A stretch of DNA of 64,000 nt. It comes from Roseibium aggregatum. Lineage in GTDB: Bacteria > Pseudomonadota > Alphaproteobacteria > Rhizobiales > Stappiaceae. Shown here in pieces: positions 32,854-40,989 of the stretch. A program made the position numbers and the translations under genes. The stretch is taken from assembly GCF_017309185.1 (NCBI RefSeq), contig NZ_JAEKJZ010000004.1, positions 248,001 to 312,000 on the forward strand. Reading direction: 5' to 3'. The notes under the pieces are model-generated. The model did not search any database and had not been told where the DNA came from. It saw only the letters and a program-made list of their open reading frames with translations. How positions within the stretch are numbered: the first letter of the stretch is position 1; each line of letters starts with the position of its first letter.

Positions 32854-34662
32854 TTATGCCGTCACCGCTTCCCTATCCATCCCGAATTGCAGCCGGGCCA
32901 GCTTGGCATAGAGGCCGCCGGCGGCGCTCAGCTCCGCATGGGTCCCGGTTTCGACGATCCTGCCTCCGTCCATGACCACGATCCTGTCCGCCTTCAAGAC
33001 GGTGGCGAGCCGGTGCGCGATCACCAGCGTGGTCCGGCCTTCCATCAGGCGGTCCAGGGCCTGCTGGACCAGATTTTCGCTTTCGGCGTCGAGCGCGCTT
33101 GTGGCTTCGTCGAGCAGCAGCACCGGGGCTGCCTTGAGTACGGCGCGGGCGATCGCGATCCTCTGGCGCTGGCCGCCTGACAGGGTGATGCCGCGTTCGC
33201 CCACGGGCGTGTCGTAGCCGTCCTTCAAGGCGTCGATGAAGGGGGCCGCAAGGGCTGCTTCCGCCGCTGCGGCGATGTCCTCTCGGGAGGCGTCCGGGCG
33301 GCCGAAGGCAATGTTTTCGGCAATTGTCGCGCCGAAGATTGCCGTATCCTGGGGGACCAGGGCGATATGCCTGCGCAGATCTTCCGGGTCGAGTTTCCTC
33401 AGGTCCACACCGTTCAGATGGATCGCCCCCGAGGACGGATCGTAAAACCGCATGAGCAGGCTGAAAAGGGTTGACTTTCCGGCCCCCGACGGGCCGACGA
33501 CCGCAACGGTCTCGCCCGGGGCGACGGACAGGGTCAGATCGGTGACGACGGGCGCGTGGCTGGCGGGGCCATAGGCAAAGGAAACCTTGTCGAAACGGAT
33601 GTCCCCTTTTGAGGTTTCCGGCAAACGCTCCGGCTCGGTGGGGGCGTCGATCTGCGGCTGGATTTCCAGAAGTTCCGACAGGCGCTCCGCCGCGCCGGCG
33701 GCCTGCGACAGCTCGCCCCAGACTTCCGACAGCGCGGCAAGGGACCCGGCGGCGAGGATCGAGTAAAGCAGGAACTGGCTGAGTTCGCCGCCGGTAATGC
33801 GCCCGGCGAAAACATCGCTTGCGCCGATCCACAGCACCGCGACGATGCTGGCGCCGATCACCATGATCGCGAACCCGGTAAGCGCCGCGCGGGCGGCGAT
33901 CGCCTTGCGGGCGGCCTGGAACGCGGCCTCGACCGCCGAACGGTAGCGCGCGGCGCTCCGGCGCTCATGGGTGAAGGCCTGCAGGGTTCTTACGGAGCCG
34001 AGCATTTCACCCGCATAGGCGGAAGCGTCGGCCAGCATGTCCTGCGCGAAACGGGAGCGCTTGCGGACCTGCCGTCCGAACCCGAGAACGGGCACGAGAA
34101 TGACCGGGATCGCTGCCAGCACAAAGACGGAGAGGCGCGGGCTGGTGACCACCATCATCGCCGATGCGCCCGTGAACATGATCAGGTTGCGCATGGCAAG
34201 CGAGGCGCTTGCGCCGAAGGCGGACTTGATCTGGGTGGTGTCGGCAGTCAGCCGGGAGAGAATTTCTCCCGATTTCGCGCTGTCGTAAAAGGCGGAGCTG
34301 AGGTGGGTCAGATGGGCAAAGACATCGGAGCGCAGATCCGCGACCATACGCTCTCCGATCCACATCACCAGAAAAAAGCGGACGGCGCTGGCGGCCGCCA
34401 GGGCGCAGACGACGCCGATCAGCACCAGAAAATAGGAATTCACCAGGGCGGGGTCGTCGGCACCGAAGCCATGGTCGATCATTCTGCGCACCGCCGCCGG
34501 CAAGACGAGCGTGACAATGGCAGCCGAAAAAAGCGCAATGACGGCGCCGGTCACCATGCCCTTGTGCCGGGCAAGGTAAGGCAGAAGCCGGGCCAGCGGT
34601 TTCAGCGACCTGTTGGCGGTTTTCCGGTTGGACGGTGCGTCAGGAGCGGGGGCGTCAACCAA
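32854..34662 (-). CDS. ABC exporter, fused permease and ATPase (MsbA/ABCB type)
   Basis: This 602-residue half-transporter has an N-terminal six-helix ABC transmembrane domain (about residues 30-330) and a C-terminal nucleotide-binding domain. It contains Walker A GPSGAGKST, the Q-loop in HIALVPQDTAIFGATI, signature [14 protein letters not shown], Walker B VLLLDEATSALD and an H-loop IAHRLATV. It probably works as a homodimer exporting lipids or hydrophobic compounds, as in MsbA-like proteins of alphaproteobacteria. It is divergent from rpmE, a neighbourhood I associate with the rpmE-rcdA region. Confidence 0.92.
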   Translation of the reverse strand: MVDAPAPDAPSNRKTANRSLKPLARLLPYLARHKGMVTGAVIALFSAAIVTLVLPAAVRRMIDHGFGADDPALVNSYFLVLIGVVCALAAASAVRFFLVMWIGERMVADLRSDVFAHLTHLSSAFYDSAKSGEILSRLTADTTQIKSAFGASASLAMRNLIMFTGASAMMVVTSPRLSVFVLAAIPVILVPVLGFGRQVRKRSRFAQDMLADASAYAGEMLGSVRTLQAFTHERRSAARYRSAVEAAFQAARKAIAARAALTGFAIMVIGASIVAVLWIGASDVFAGRITGGELSQFLLYSILAAGSLAALSEVWGELSQAAGAAERLSELLEIQPQIDAPTEPERLPETSKGDIRFDKVSFAYGPASHAPVVTDLTLSVAPGETVAVVGPSGAGKSTLFSLLMRFYDPSSGAIHLNGVDLRKLDPEDLRRHIALVPQDTAIFGATIAENIAFGRPDASREDIAAAAEAALAAPFIDALKDGYDTPVGERGITLSGGQRQRIAIARAVLKAAPVLLLDEATSALDAESENLVQQALDRLMEGRTTLVIAHRLATVLKADRIVVMDGGRIVETGTHAELSAAGGLYAKLARLQFGMDREAVTA

Positions 34663-34962
34663 AGGTGTCTCCTCAGTGTTTCGCGTCTGTCTTTAACACG
34701 AAGCGACGACCACTCAACAAGAGGTTCCGCTTCAGCCCCCATCGGCCTTCCGCGTTGCCATGAAAACGCGAAGGTTTCTTTGACTTTCGGCAAACCGGGA
34801 AAGCTTGATTTTGCCCCTTGTCTTGCCAGCCGCCTTGGGGTATATCCCCGCCTCATGTTTCTGAGGGCGGCGTCCGCATTCCGGATCGGCGGCCCTTCGT
34901 TTGTTTGCGCCTGAGAGGCCGCTTTGAAAAAAGGCAGTCCAAGGTGTTTGAAAGGACCGGCC
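34663..34962. other. Divergent intergenic region upstream of rpmE
   Basis: These 300 bases separate the ABC exporter gene and rpmE. They hold both promoters. No hairpin resembling an L31-binding leader or other known RNA element was recognised. Confidence 0.35.
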
Positions 34963-35187
34963 ATGAAAGCGGATATTCATCCCGACTACCACACCATCAA
35001 GGTCGTCATGACCGATGGCACCGAATTCACCACCCGCTCCACCTATGGCGCGGAAGGCGACACGCTGCAGCTCGACATCGACCCGACGTCTCACCCGGCG
35101 TGGACCGGTGGCGACCGTCAGCTCATGGACCGCGGCGGCCGCGTGTCCCGCTTCAAGAACAAGTTCGCAGGCTTCCTGGGCTCCTAA
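34963..35187 (+). CDS. rpmE: 50S ribosomal protein L31
   Basis: This 74-residue protein is ribosomal protein bL31 ([20 protein letters not shown], then [21 protein letters not shown]). The zinc-binding cysteines of the C+ type are absent, so this is the zinc-free form usual in this group. The start was placed at the family N-terminus rather than at an ATG-like codon 39 bases upstream. A strong terminator follows. Confidence 0.96.
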   Translation: MKADIHPDYHTIKVVMTDGTEFTTRSTYGAEGDTLQLDIDPTSHPAWTGGDRQLMDRGGRVSRFKNKFAGFLGS

Positions 35188-35218
35188 GCCGCTCGGAAAC
35201 AGCCAGCTTTACGTTCGA

Positions 35219-35249
35219 GAGACCCGGTCATTGGCCGGGTCTTTTTTTT
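35219..35249 (+). terminator. Rho-independent terminator of rpmE
   Basis: Arms GACCCGG / CCGGGTC with a seven-base loop are followed by eight Ts, 31 bases after the rpmE stop. Confidence 0.92.
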
Positions 35250-35331
35250 GCCAATCCGAACGGGCTTTTTCCGGATCGGCGCTCGGCTGACGCCTGACCT
35301 GCTCAGAATGACGGTGCGAGGGCATGCCATC

Positions 35332-35359
35332 AAAAAAGCCGCCTCGCGGCGGCTTTTTC
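35332..35359 (-). terminator. Rho-independent terminator of rcdA
   Basis: A near-perfect hairpin AAAAAGCCGCC / GGCGGCTTTTT with a TCGC loop lies 24 bases downstream of the rcdA stop. Flanking A and T tracts would allow it to work in both directions. Confidence 0.85.
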
Positions 35360-35382
35360 GAATAGGGACCTGTCGGAGGGGA

Positions 35383-35925
35383 TCAGCCGAGTTTGCCGAA
35401 AGCGGCGTGGAGCTGGCTGATCTGGGAAGCGACCGGGTTGTCGTTGGTCGCCTCTTCCATGTCGGCTTCGCCGTTGGTGCGATAGAGCATGTTGTCGAGG
35501 TGGACCACGCGTTCCTGGAGGCGGGTGGAGCGTTCGATCAGCTCCTGCAGGGTATCAGGCAGGCCTTCCCACGAGGAGCCGCCGGTGGCGCTGCTCAGCT
35601 TTTCAAGGCGGACCTTGTTCTTTTCGCTGCCGGCCTGTTCGCGCGACATCTCACCTTCGTTCACCGCTCTTTGCAGGAGCAGCCAGGAGGCAAGCTGCAT
35701 CAGCCGCGTCGTCAGGCGCATGGATTCCGTTGCGTAGGCAAGCGACGCGGGGCGGGGAAGCTGTTTGGCTTCGTCACGGCCCTGTCCGTCCAGATAGACC
35801 GCCGTTTCCTCGACGAGCGACATGCCTTCCTGAAACAGGCTCTGGAAGTTCTCTGAGTTCGCCAGATGATGCGCGATATGCACCGCCTCGATACGACCGT
35901 CAGTCTTTTTGTTGTCTTCCGTCAT
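35383..35925 (-). CDS. rcdA: RcdA-family (DUF1465) protein
   Basis: This 180-residue helical protein belongs to DUF1465, the family of Caulobacter RcdA, an adaptor that helps deliver CtrA and other substrates to the ClpXP protease through the CpdR/PopA pathway. Conserved stretches are SLVEETAVYLDGQGRDEAKQL, SMRLTTRLMQLASWLLLQRAV and LIERSTRLQERVVHLDNMLY. The true start is MTEDNKKTDGR; an upstream extension of 43 residues has no family similarity. Function here is inferred from the family. Confidence 0.85.
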   Translation of the reverse strand: MTEDNKKTDGRIEAVHIAHHLANSENFQSLFQEGMSLVEETAVYLDGQGRDEAKQLPRPASLAYATESMRLTTRLMQLASWLLLQRAVNEGEMSREQAGSEKNKVRLEKLSSATGGSSWEGLPDTLQELIERSTRLQERVVHLDNMLYRTNGEADMEEATNDNPVASQISQLHAAFGKLG

Positions 35926-36123
35926 GGGATTGCTACGCCTCAACTCTTGTCCGGTTCGTCCCGCATTGCGTTTCGGATTGTCCCGGGATGCGACACCCCG
36001 TCCGAAATGTTCCTTTTTGGAACGATGCGAGCCTTCATGCCGTGAACGGAGCAAACACTGTGCCAGTTCACTGAAAAGGCGACCGTCAACCGGATTTGAG
36101 AAAAGATACTACGCGGCGCGCGC

Positions 36124-36152
36124 AAAAAAAAGAGCCGCACGGTTGCGGCTCT
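36124..36152 (-). terminator. Strong intrinsic terminator
   Basis: On the minus strand a 9-bp stem AGAGCCGCA / TGCGGCTCT with a four-base loop is followed by eight Ts. It ends either a small RNA or the DUF1192 transcript. Confidence 0.9.
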
Positions 36153-36226
36153 GAGTCTTTAACAGGGAGGCGTCAAACAGAGTGGACAGGAGCCACTCAC
36201 ATCCAGATGACTGGATAGCCTTGTTT
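36124..36226 (-). ncRNA. Candidate small RNA with CCUCC-type unpaired segments
   Basis: Between DUF1192 and rcdA, on the minus strand, three hairpins follow an AT-rich stretch (36225-36300). The first is ATCCAG-TCAT-CTGGAT (36201-36216), the second GAGTGG-CTCCTGT-CCACTC (36180-36198), and the third is the intrinsic terminator (36124-36152). The second loop reads CUCCUGU and the single-stranded segment after it reads CGCCUCCCUG, both complementary to Shine-Dalgarno sequences. This architecture resembles alphaproteobacterial trans-acting sRNAs with CCUCC loops, such as the cuckoo/CcsR and alpha-r families. The 5' end and promoter are not defined, and it could instead be the 3' UTR of DUF1192. 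Confidence 0.5.
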
Positions 36227-36338
36227 ATAATTTGGAAAGATTAATGAGAGGTAAACGCATAAAATTTTACCTGAAATAGTAGCCTGATTCCGCCTCTATG
36301 ACTGTGCCGTGGTTGGAATACTGTAATATTTGTCGAAT

Positions 36339-36536
36339 TCAGTCCTGAAAAAAGGCGTTTGCTGCATCGCGAATAGTGCCGCGTTGTTCCAGTGCCTTTT
36401 TTGTGCGGTCGATTTCTTCCGTTAACGCCTCAATGCGCTCCGAGAGTTCGGCCTCGGACAATCGGCTCAGGTCCTCTCCCACCGTGATTGTGCCGGGGGC
36501 GGATTTTTTGGGGACATCGTCGTCGAACAGGCTCAT
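36339..36536 (-). CDS. DUF1192 small protein
   Basis: This 65-residue alphaproteobacterial protein of the DUF1192 family starts MSLFDDDVPKKSAPGTITVG and continues LSRLSEAELSERIEALTEEI, a predicted coiled coil. Its function is unknown. An AGGA element eight bases before the ATG supports this start over a longer frame. It diverges from the quinone reductase gene. Confidence 0.87.
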   Translation of the reverse strand: MSLFDDDVPKKSAPGTITVGEDLSRLSEAELSERIEALTEEIDRTKKALEQRGTIRDAANAFFQD

Positions 36537-36704
36537 TTCCAAATCCTTTCGCCGCCATGCGCTTTTGCTGCGATCCGTAATCAATGGCGCCTGGTACGGC
36601 TTGTGCGCCACGCTTTCTTTCAAATAGTCTGGCCGAGAAATTTATCACAGACCGCCTCGTCAGTCCCAAAATGAACCATTCGCGAACCAAAAAGGAAGTG
36701 CTCA

Positions 36705-37706
36705 ATGCAGAATTTGCCGGACCGTATGACTGTCGTTGCGATTTCGGAACCCGGCGGACCGGAGGTGCTTCGGATTGAAGAGCGTCCGTTGCCGGAACCG
36801 GGCTCCGGGGAGGTTCTTGTCCGGGTCGCGGCCGCGGGCGTCAACCGCCCGGACGTCTTGCAGCGCATGGGCGCCTATCCGCCTCCGAAAGGCGCTTCCG
36901 ACCTGCCGGGACTGGAAGTGGCCGGAGAGGTGGTCGCCTGCGGGCCGGAGGTCGAAAGACACAAGATCGGCGACAAGGTCACGGCGCTGGCCCCGGGCGG
37001 CGGCTACGCGGCTTATTGCAAGGTGCCGGCCGGGCATGCGCTTCCCATCCCGGAAGGGTTGAGCCTCGTCGAGGCGGCGGCGCTGCCGGAAACCTTTTTT
37101 ACCGTCTGGACGAATGTCTTCGACAGATGCGGACTGACGGCGGGTGAACGCTTCATGGTTCACGGTGGAACGTCGGGTATCGGCACCACCGCCATTCAGC
37201 TGGCGAAGGCGTTCGGAGCGGAGGTCTTCACGACGGTCGGGTCGGAGGAAAAGGCCGAAGCGGTGCGCAGGCTCGGCGCGGATCACGCCATCAACTACCG
37301 TGAACAGGCGTTCGAAAAAGCCATTCTGGAAATCACGGGCGGCGAAGGCGTCCATGTGATCCTCGACATGGTCGGCGGCGACTATGTGGAGCGGAACTGG
37401 AAGGCGGCGGCGGTCGAGGGGCGGATCTGCCAGATCGCGACGCTCAACGGCATTTCCGAAAAGGTGAATTTCTCCAGGCTGATGGTCAAACGGCTGACCC
37501 ACACGGGTTCAACGCTGCGGCCGCGCAGCGACGCGTTCAAGACGCGGATCGCCGAGACCCTCGAAGCCAGGGTCTGGCCGCTGATCGAATCGGGAAAAAT
37601 CAAGCCGGTTATGGATTCAACCTTCCCCCTGAGCGCCGCCGCGGAGGCGCATCGCCGCATGGAAGGCTCTGGTCACATTGGCAAAATCGTTTTGACGGCG
37701 GAGTGA
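36705..37706 (+). CDS. NAD(P)H quinone oxidoreductase (PIG3/zeta-crystallin type)
   Basis: This 333-residue medium-chain dehydrogenase/reductase lacks zinc ligands. The sequence AAAGVNRPDVLQRMGAYPPP is the signature of the PIG3/QOR family, and the NADPH-binding site lies in GERFMVHGGTSGIGTTAIQLA. It likely reduces quinones by one- or two-electron transfer from NADPH and functions in oxidative stress protection. It precedes trcR in the same direction and diverges from DUF1192. Confidence 0.92.
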   Translation: MQNLPDRMTVVAISEPGGPEVLRIEERPLPEPGSGEVLVRVAAAGVNRPDVLQRMGAYPPPKGASDLPGLEVAGEVVACGPEVERHKIGDKVTALAPGGGYAAYCKVPAGHALPIPEGLSLVEAAALPETFFTVWTNVFDRCGLTAGERFMVHGGTSGIGTTAIQLAKAFGAEVFTTVGSEEKAEAVRRLGADHAINYREQAFEKAILEITGGEGVHVILDMVGGDYVERNWKAAAVEGRICQIATLNGISEKVNFSRLMVKRLTHTGSTLRPRSDAFKTRIAETLEARVWPLIESGKIKPVMDSTFPLSAAAEAHRRMEGSGHIGKIVLTAE

Positions 37707-37863
37707 GTTCGGCAAGCCGTCCGGTTGTGGCCAGCCAAAAACGCCTCTCCATTTGCGTTTACGCGGCGTTCAGCCTATATTCGCCGAACTTCCCATTAAA
37801 TTGAAATGGAACATCGCTTTTCCGCCCCGCCGGGTGGGGGAGCAGACGAGAGGAATTTATCCG

Positions 37864-38607
37864 ATGGCGAACACGCCGCTCATGCCGAAGGCAACCGCTG
37901 TCTGGCTCGTGGACAATACCGCGCTGAGCTTCACCCAGATTGCCTCCTTCTGCAAACTTCATCCGCTGGAAGTCAAGGCGATTGCCGACGGCGAAGCCGC
38001 CCAGGGTATCAAGGGTCTCGACCCGATCCTGACGGGGCAGCTGACCCGCGAGGAAGTCGAAAAGGCCCAGAAAGACCCGAACTACCAGCTCAAGCTGCAG
38101 GGGTCGAAAGTTGTTGTGCCGGAATCCAAGCGCAAGGGACCGCGCTACACTCCGGTGTCCCGCCGTCAGGACCGGCCGAACGCCATCCTCTGGCTGGTGC
38201 GCAACCATCCGGAGCTGAAGGACGCGCAGATCATGCGCCTGGTGGGAACAACCAAGCCGACGATCGCCGCGATCCGGGACCGGACGCACTGGAATTCGGC
38301 CAATCTGACCCCGTCCGACCCGGTCACGCTCGGCCTGTGCAGCCAGCTTGAGCTGGATATGGAAGTGGAAAAGGCGGCGAAAAACGCTCCTCTGCCGGTT
38401 GCCGGCGAGGTGCAGGAAACGCTGATGCCGGTCGAAGACACCACCAGCGAAGACGCCATCGCCGCTGCCTTCTCCCTCGATCCGAGCCAGCCGATTAAGC
38501 GCGAAGAGGAAGAGGAAATCGACGCCGACGCCGTCTTCGCGAAGCTGAACTCGCTCAAGGAGCAGGAAAGCGATGCGGACAACGGGGAAGAAGACACGGA
38601 CAAATAA
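37864..38607 (+). CDS. trcR: Cell-cycle transcriptional regulator TrcR (DUF1013)
   Basis: This 247-residue protein of DUF1013 is restricted to Alphaproteobacteria, and a Caulobacter member named TrcR associates with RNA polymerase and affects cell-cycle genes. The N-terminal PKATAVWLVDNTALSFTQIASFC is a helix-turn-helix-like region. The middle part NAILWLVRNHPELKDAQIMRLVGTTK and the acidic C-terminal tail (EEEEEIDADAVF) are family features. The upstream open extension was rejected because the family begins at MANTPLMPK. Confidence 0.9.
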   Translation: MANTPLMPKATAVWLVDNTALSFTQIASFCKLHPLEVKAIADGEAAQGIKGLDPILTGQLTREEVEKAQKDPNYQLKLQGSKVVVPESKRKGPRYTPVSRRQDRPNAILWLVRNHPELKDAQIMRLVGTTKPTIAAIRDRTHWNSANLTPSDPVTLGLCSQLELDMEVEKAAKNAPLPVAGEVQETLMPVEDTTSEDAIAAAFSLDPSQPIKREEEEEIDADAVFAKLNSLKEQESDADNGEEDTDK

Positions 38608-38637
38608 GCCGGTCCTGTTTCCGGAGAGTTGAACAAG

Positions 38638-38670
38638 AAGCCGGCGGTCCCAACGGGCCGGCGGCTTTTT
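38638..38670 (+). terminator. Probable terminator after trcR
   Basis: An interrupted GC-rich hairpin beginning AAGCCG and closing CGGCTT is followed by a T-run, 31 bases after the trcR stop. Confidence 0.55.
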
Positions 38671-38703
38671 CAATATCAGGCCGGAGAAGCCCCGAGGCCG
38701 GTC

Positions 38704-39600
38704 TTAGTGCCGTCTGGCGTATTTCTCGAAATGCTCGACCAGGGCCTCGCATTCGGTGCCGAGCTTGTCGCCACGGGGTTTGATTACGGCATATTCGAAA
38801 CGCTCATCAACATTCAGGGGCCTGACGATACCTCCCATGCGCGCATGGTCCTCCGCCGTGAAGGCATCGACGATGCCCACGCCAACGTTCCTGAGCACCA
38901 GCGCTGAGACGATGTGGGACAGATAGGATTTCATCTTCAGGATCGGCGGATGCTTCATCTTCGCGAAAAGCCGGTCAAAGGCCCGTCCGGTCGAGGTGCT
39001 GTCGACGAACCCCACGAAATCCAGTCCAGCCAGCTGTTCAGCCTCAATGCGTTCAAAGCCGCCGAGGAAATGTCCGGGGGCGGCGATGAAGCGGAAAGGC
39101 ACGGAACCGGTCTTCACGACATCGATCTCGTATTTGTGCTGGGTCGGTATGCCGAAACCGATCTGGCATTGCCGGAGCGCGACCTGGCGGACCACCGGCA
39201 GTGTCGTCATCGACAGGAATTCGGCACGGAAGTTCGGGCGCTGTTCCAGAAGCTCGGAGATAACCGAGGGGAGGACCGACTGCGCGAACGCGGGAGCGGA
39301 GGCAATCGTCAGGGTCGCCCTGTAACCGTGCTTGATCTGTTCCGCTGCCCGTTCGATCTGGGCCAGTCCGACAAAGCTGCGCTCGACCTCGGTCCAGAGC
39401 TCGTGCGCCTCGTGGGTGGCGACGACGCGGCTGCCGTGACGGGTGAAGAGCTGAAGGTCGAGACGGGTTTCAAGGTCCCGGATCAGGCGGCTCACCGCAG
39501 GCTGGGAAATCAGGAGTTCGTCCGCCGCGGCGGAGACCGTTCCGGTTCTCATGACCGCCCGAAAGGCTTCAAGCGATCGGGAGGAAATTGCACTGACCAT
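38704..39600 (-). CDS. LysR family regulator, OccR/NocR-like
   Basis: This 298-residue LysR-type regulator has an N-terminal winged helix-turn-helix (LEAFRAVMRTGTVSAAADELLISQPAVSRLIRDLE, residues 8-42) and a periplasmic-binding-type inducer domain (ASAPAFAQSVLPSVISELLE, FVGFVDSTSTGRAFDRLF). Overall sequence style resembles OccR/NocR, regulators of opine catabolism in Agrobacterium. It diverges from an operon of two FAD oxidases, an SDR and an ABC importer, which it probably controls in response to the imported substrate. Confidence 0.9.
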   Translation of the reverse strand: MVSAISSRSLEAFRAVMRTGTVSAAADELLISQPAVSRLIRDLETRLDLQLFTRHGSRVVATHEAHELWTEVERSFVGLAQIERAAEQIKHGYRATLTIASAPAFAQSVLPSVISELLEQRPNFRAEFLSMTTLPVVRQVALRQCQIGFGIPTQHKYEIDVVKTGSVPFRFIAAPGHFLGGFERIEAEQLAGLDFVGFVDSTSTGRAFDRLFAKMKHPPILKMKSYLSHIVSALVLRNVGVGIVDAFTAEDHARMGGIVRPLNVDERFEYAVIKPRGDKLGTECEALVEHFEKYARRH

Positions 39601-39699
39601 AACATTACCGTATACTTGCCTTCAGTAATTATATTTGTCTTATACTAAGGTCGGCTGCAAGCTTTTAACCGGTAATCGTGTCCGGGGGCTGAAGCGGTC
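39601..39699. promoter_or_regulatory. Divergent LysR-controlled promoter region
   Basis: The 99-base gap between the LysR gene and the oxidase operon is AT-rich at 39600-39655. It contains the related words TATACTTGCC and TATACTAAGG, and an AGTA-N15-TACT dyad. LysR proteins usually bind T-N11-A dyads in such places; the exact operator cannot be fixed by eye. Confidence 0.45.
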
Positions 39700-40989
39700 G
39701 TGCCTGTCGAAAAAACTGAACTTCCCGAAAGAGTGGAAATAGCCGTCATCGGTGGCGGCATCGTCGGCATCTGCACAGCGCTTTATCTTGCCGAGGCGGG
39801 ACACTCCGTGGTGGTTTGCGAAAAGGGTGTCGTCGGCGGCGAACAATCCTCGCGCAACTGGGGCTGGATCCGGAAGGCGGGGCGCGACAATCGCGAACTC
39901 CAGCTTATGATCGAAAGCGCGCGGCTGTGGCAGGAGATCGTCGATGAGCTCGATGAGGACATAGGTTACGGCAAGCGCGGAACCACATATCTGGCGGTCA
40001 ATGACGCGGAGCTTCACGAGCACGAGACCTGGCTTGAGAAAAATCGCGATTTCGATCATGGCTCGGTGCTCTTGAATGCCCAGCAGACGGACGACTTTCT
40101 ACATCGCAACGACCGGAAATTTGTCGGCGCACTGCATACGCCGTCGGATGCCACCGCCGAGCCGAAGCTCGCGGTTCCGGCGATCAGCCGGCTGGCGCAA
40201 AAGCGCGGAGCGGTCATTCTGGAGAATTGCGCGGTGCGAAGCATCGAGCGCGAGGCCGGACGTGTCAGCGCCATCGTGACCGAGCATGGCGAGATCCGTT
40301 GTCAGAAGGTTGTTCTGGCGGGCGGTGCCTGGTCCCGGACTTTCCTTGAGAACATGGGCATCGCCTTTCCGCAGCTTGCGGTCAAATCCTCCGTCATGCG
40401 CACGACGCCCGGACCGGAAGTGGTGGCTGGGGCCGTAGGGGCGACCGATGCGTCCCTGCGCCGGCGCGCGGACGGCGGCTACACCATTGCCAAGAGCGGC
40501 GCGGCGGAATTCGAGATCGTGCCCGCTGCGTTCCGCTATTTCGTTGATTTCCTGCCCGTTATCGCCGAACGCTGGCGGATCATGACGCTGAAAGTCGGAC
40601 CCGGTTTCTTCGGTCCAATGGGCCGCCACCGGTGGTCGGCAAGCGACGTCACCCCGTTCGAGCAGATGCGTGTGATGTCGCCTCAGCCGAACCTGAAGCT
40701 TCTCAACAAGGTCCTGGCCAACGCAAAGCGGTTGCACCCGCGTCTCGAAGACGTGCAGATCGCGGAAACCTGGGGCGGTCTCATCGACGTCATGCCGGAT
40801 GAGATTCCGGTGATCGACGAACCGGCGGGCTGGGACGGGCTCCTGATTGCAAGCGGACTTTCCGGGCACGGCTTCGGCATCGGCCCGGGGGTTGCCCGCC
40901 TTGCGGTGCAGACCCTGAAGAACGAGAGACCGCTGGTCGATCCGGTTCCTTTCCGGCTTGGCCGCTTCGGCGGGAGGCGGGCCGCCTGA
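39700..40989 (+). CDS. DadA-like FAD-dependent oxidoreductase (first copy)
   Basis: This 429-residue flavoprotein of the DAO/DadA family has an N-terminal dinucleotide-binding AVIGGGIVGICTALYLAEAGHSVVVCEKG. GEQSSRNWGWIRKAGRDNREL and the C-terminal GLLIASGLSGHGFGIGPGVARL contact the flavin and substrate. Such enzymes oxidise D-amino acids, N-methylated or N-carboxyalkyl (opine) amino acids. The start codon appears to be GTG, with a GGGGG run about twelve bases upstream. The stop overlaps the ATG of the next oxidase by one base, so the two enzymes are translationally coupled. Confidence 0.9.
   Translation: MPVEKTELPERVEIAVIGGGIVGICTALYLAEAGHSVVVCEKGVVGGEQSSRNWGWIRKAGRDNRELQLMIESARLWQEIVDELDEDIGYGKRGTTYLAVNDAELHEHETWLEKNRDFDHGSVLLNAQQTDDFLHRNDRKFVGALHTPSDATAEPKLAVPAISRLAQKRGAVILENCAVRSIEREAGRVSAIVTEHGEIRCQKVVLAGGAWSRTFLENMGIAFPQLAVKSSVMRTTPGPEVVAGAVGATDASLRRRADGGYTIAKSGAAEFEIVPAAFRYFVDFLPVIAERWRIMTLKVGPGFFGPMGRHRWSASDVTPFEQMRVMSPQPNLKLLNKVLANAKRLHPRLEDVQIAETWGGLIDVMPDEIPVIDEPAGWDGLLIASGLSGHGFGIGPGVARLAVQTLKNERPLVDPVPFRLGRFGGRRAA

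Larger units (their letters stand above)
35926..36338. other. Intergenic region between DUF1192 and rcdA
   Basis: About 410 bases without a protein-coding gene hold the candidate sRNA (36124-36226), its terminator and the rcdA upstream region. The part at 36220-36330 is clearly AT-rich compared with the surroundings. Confidence 0.5.
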
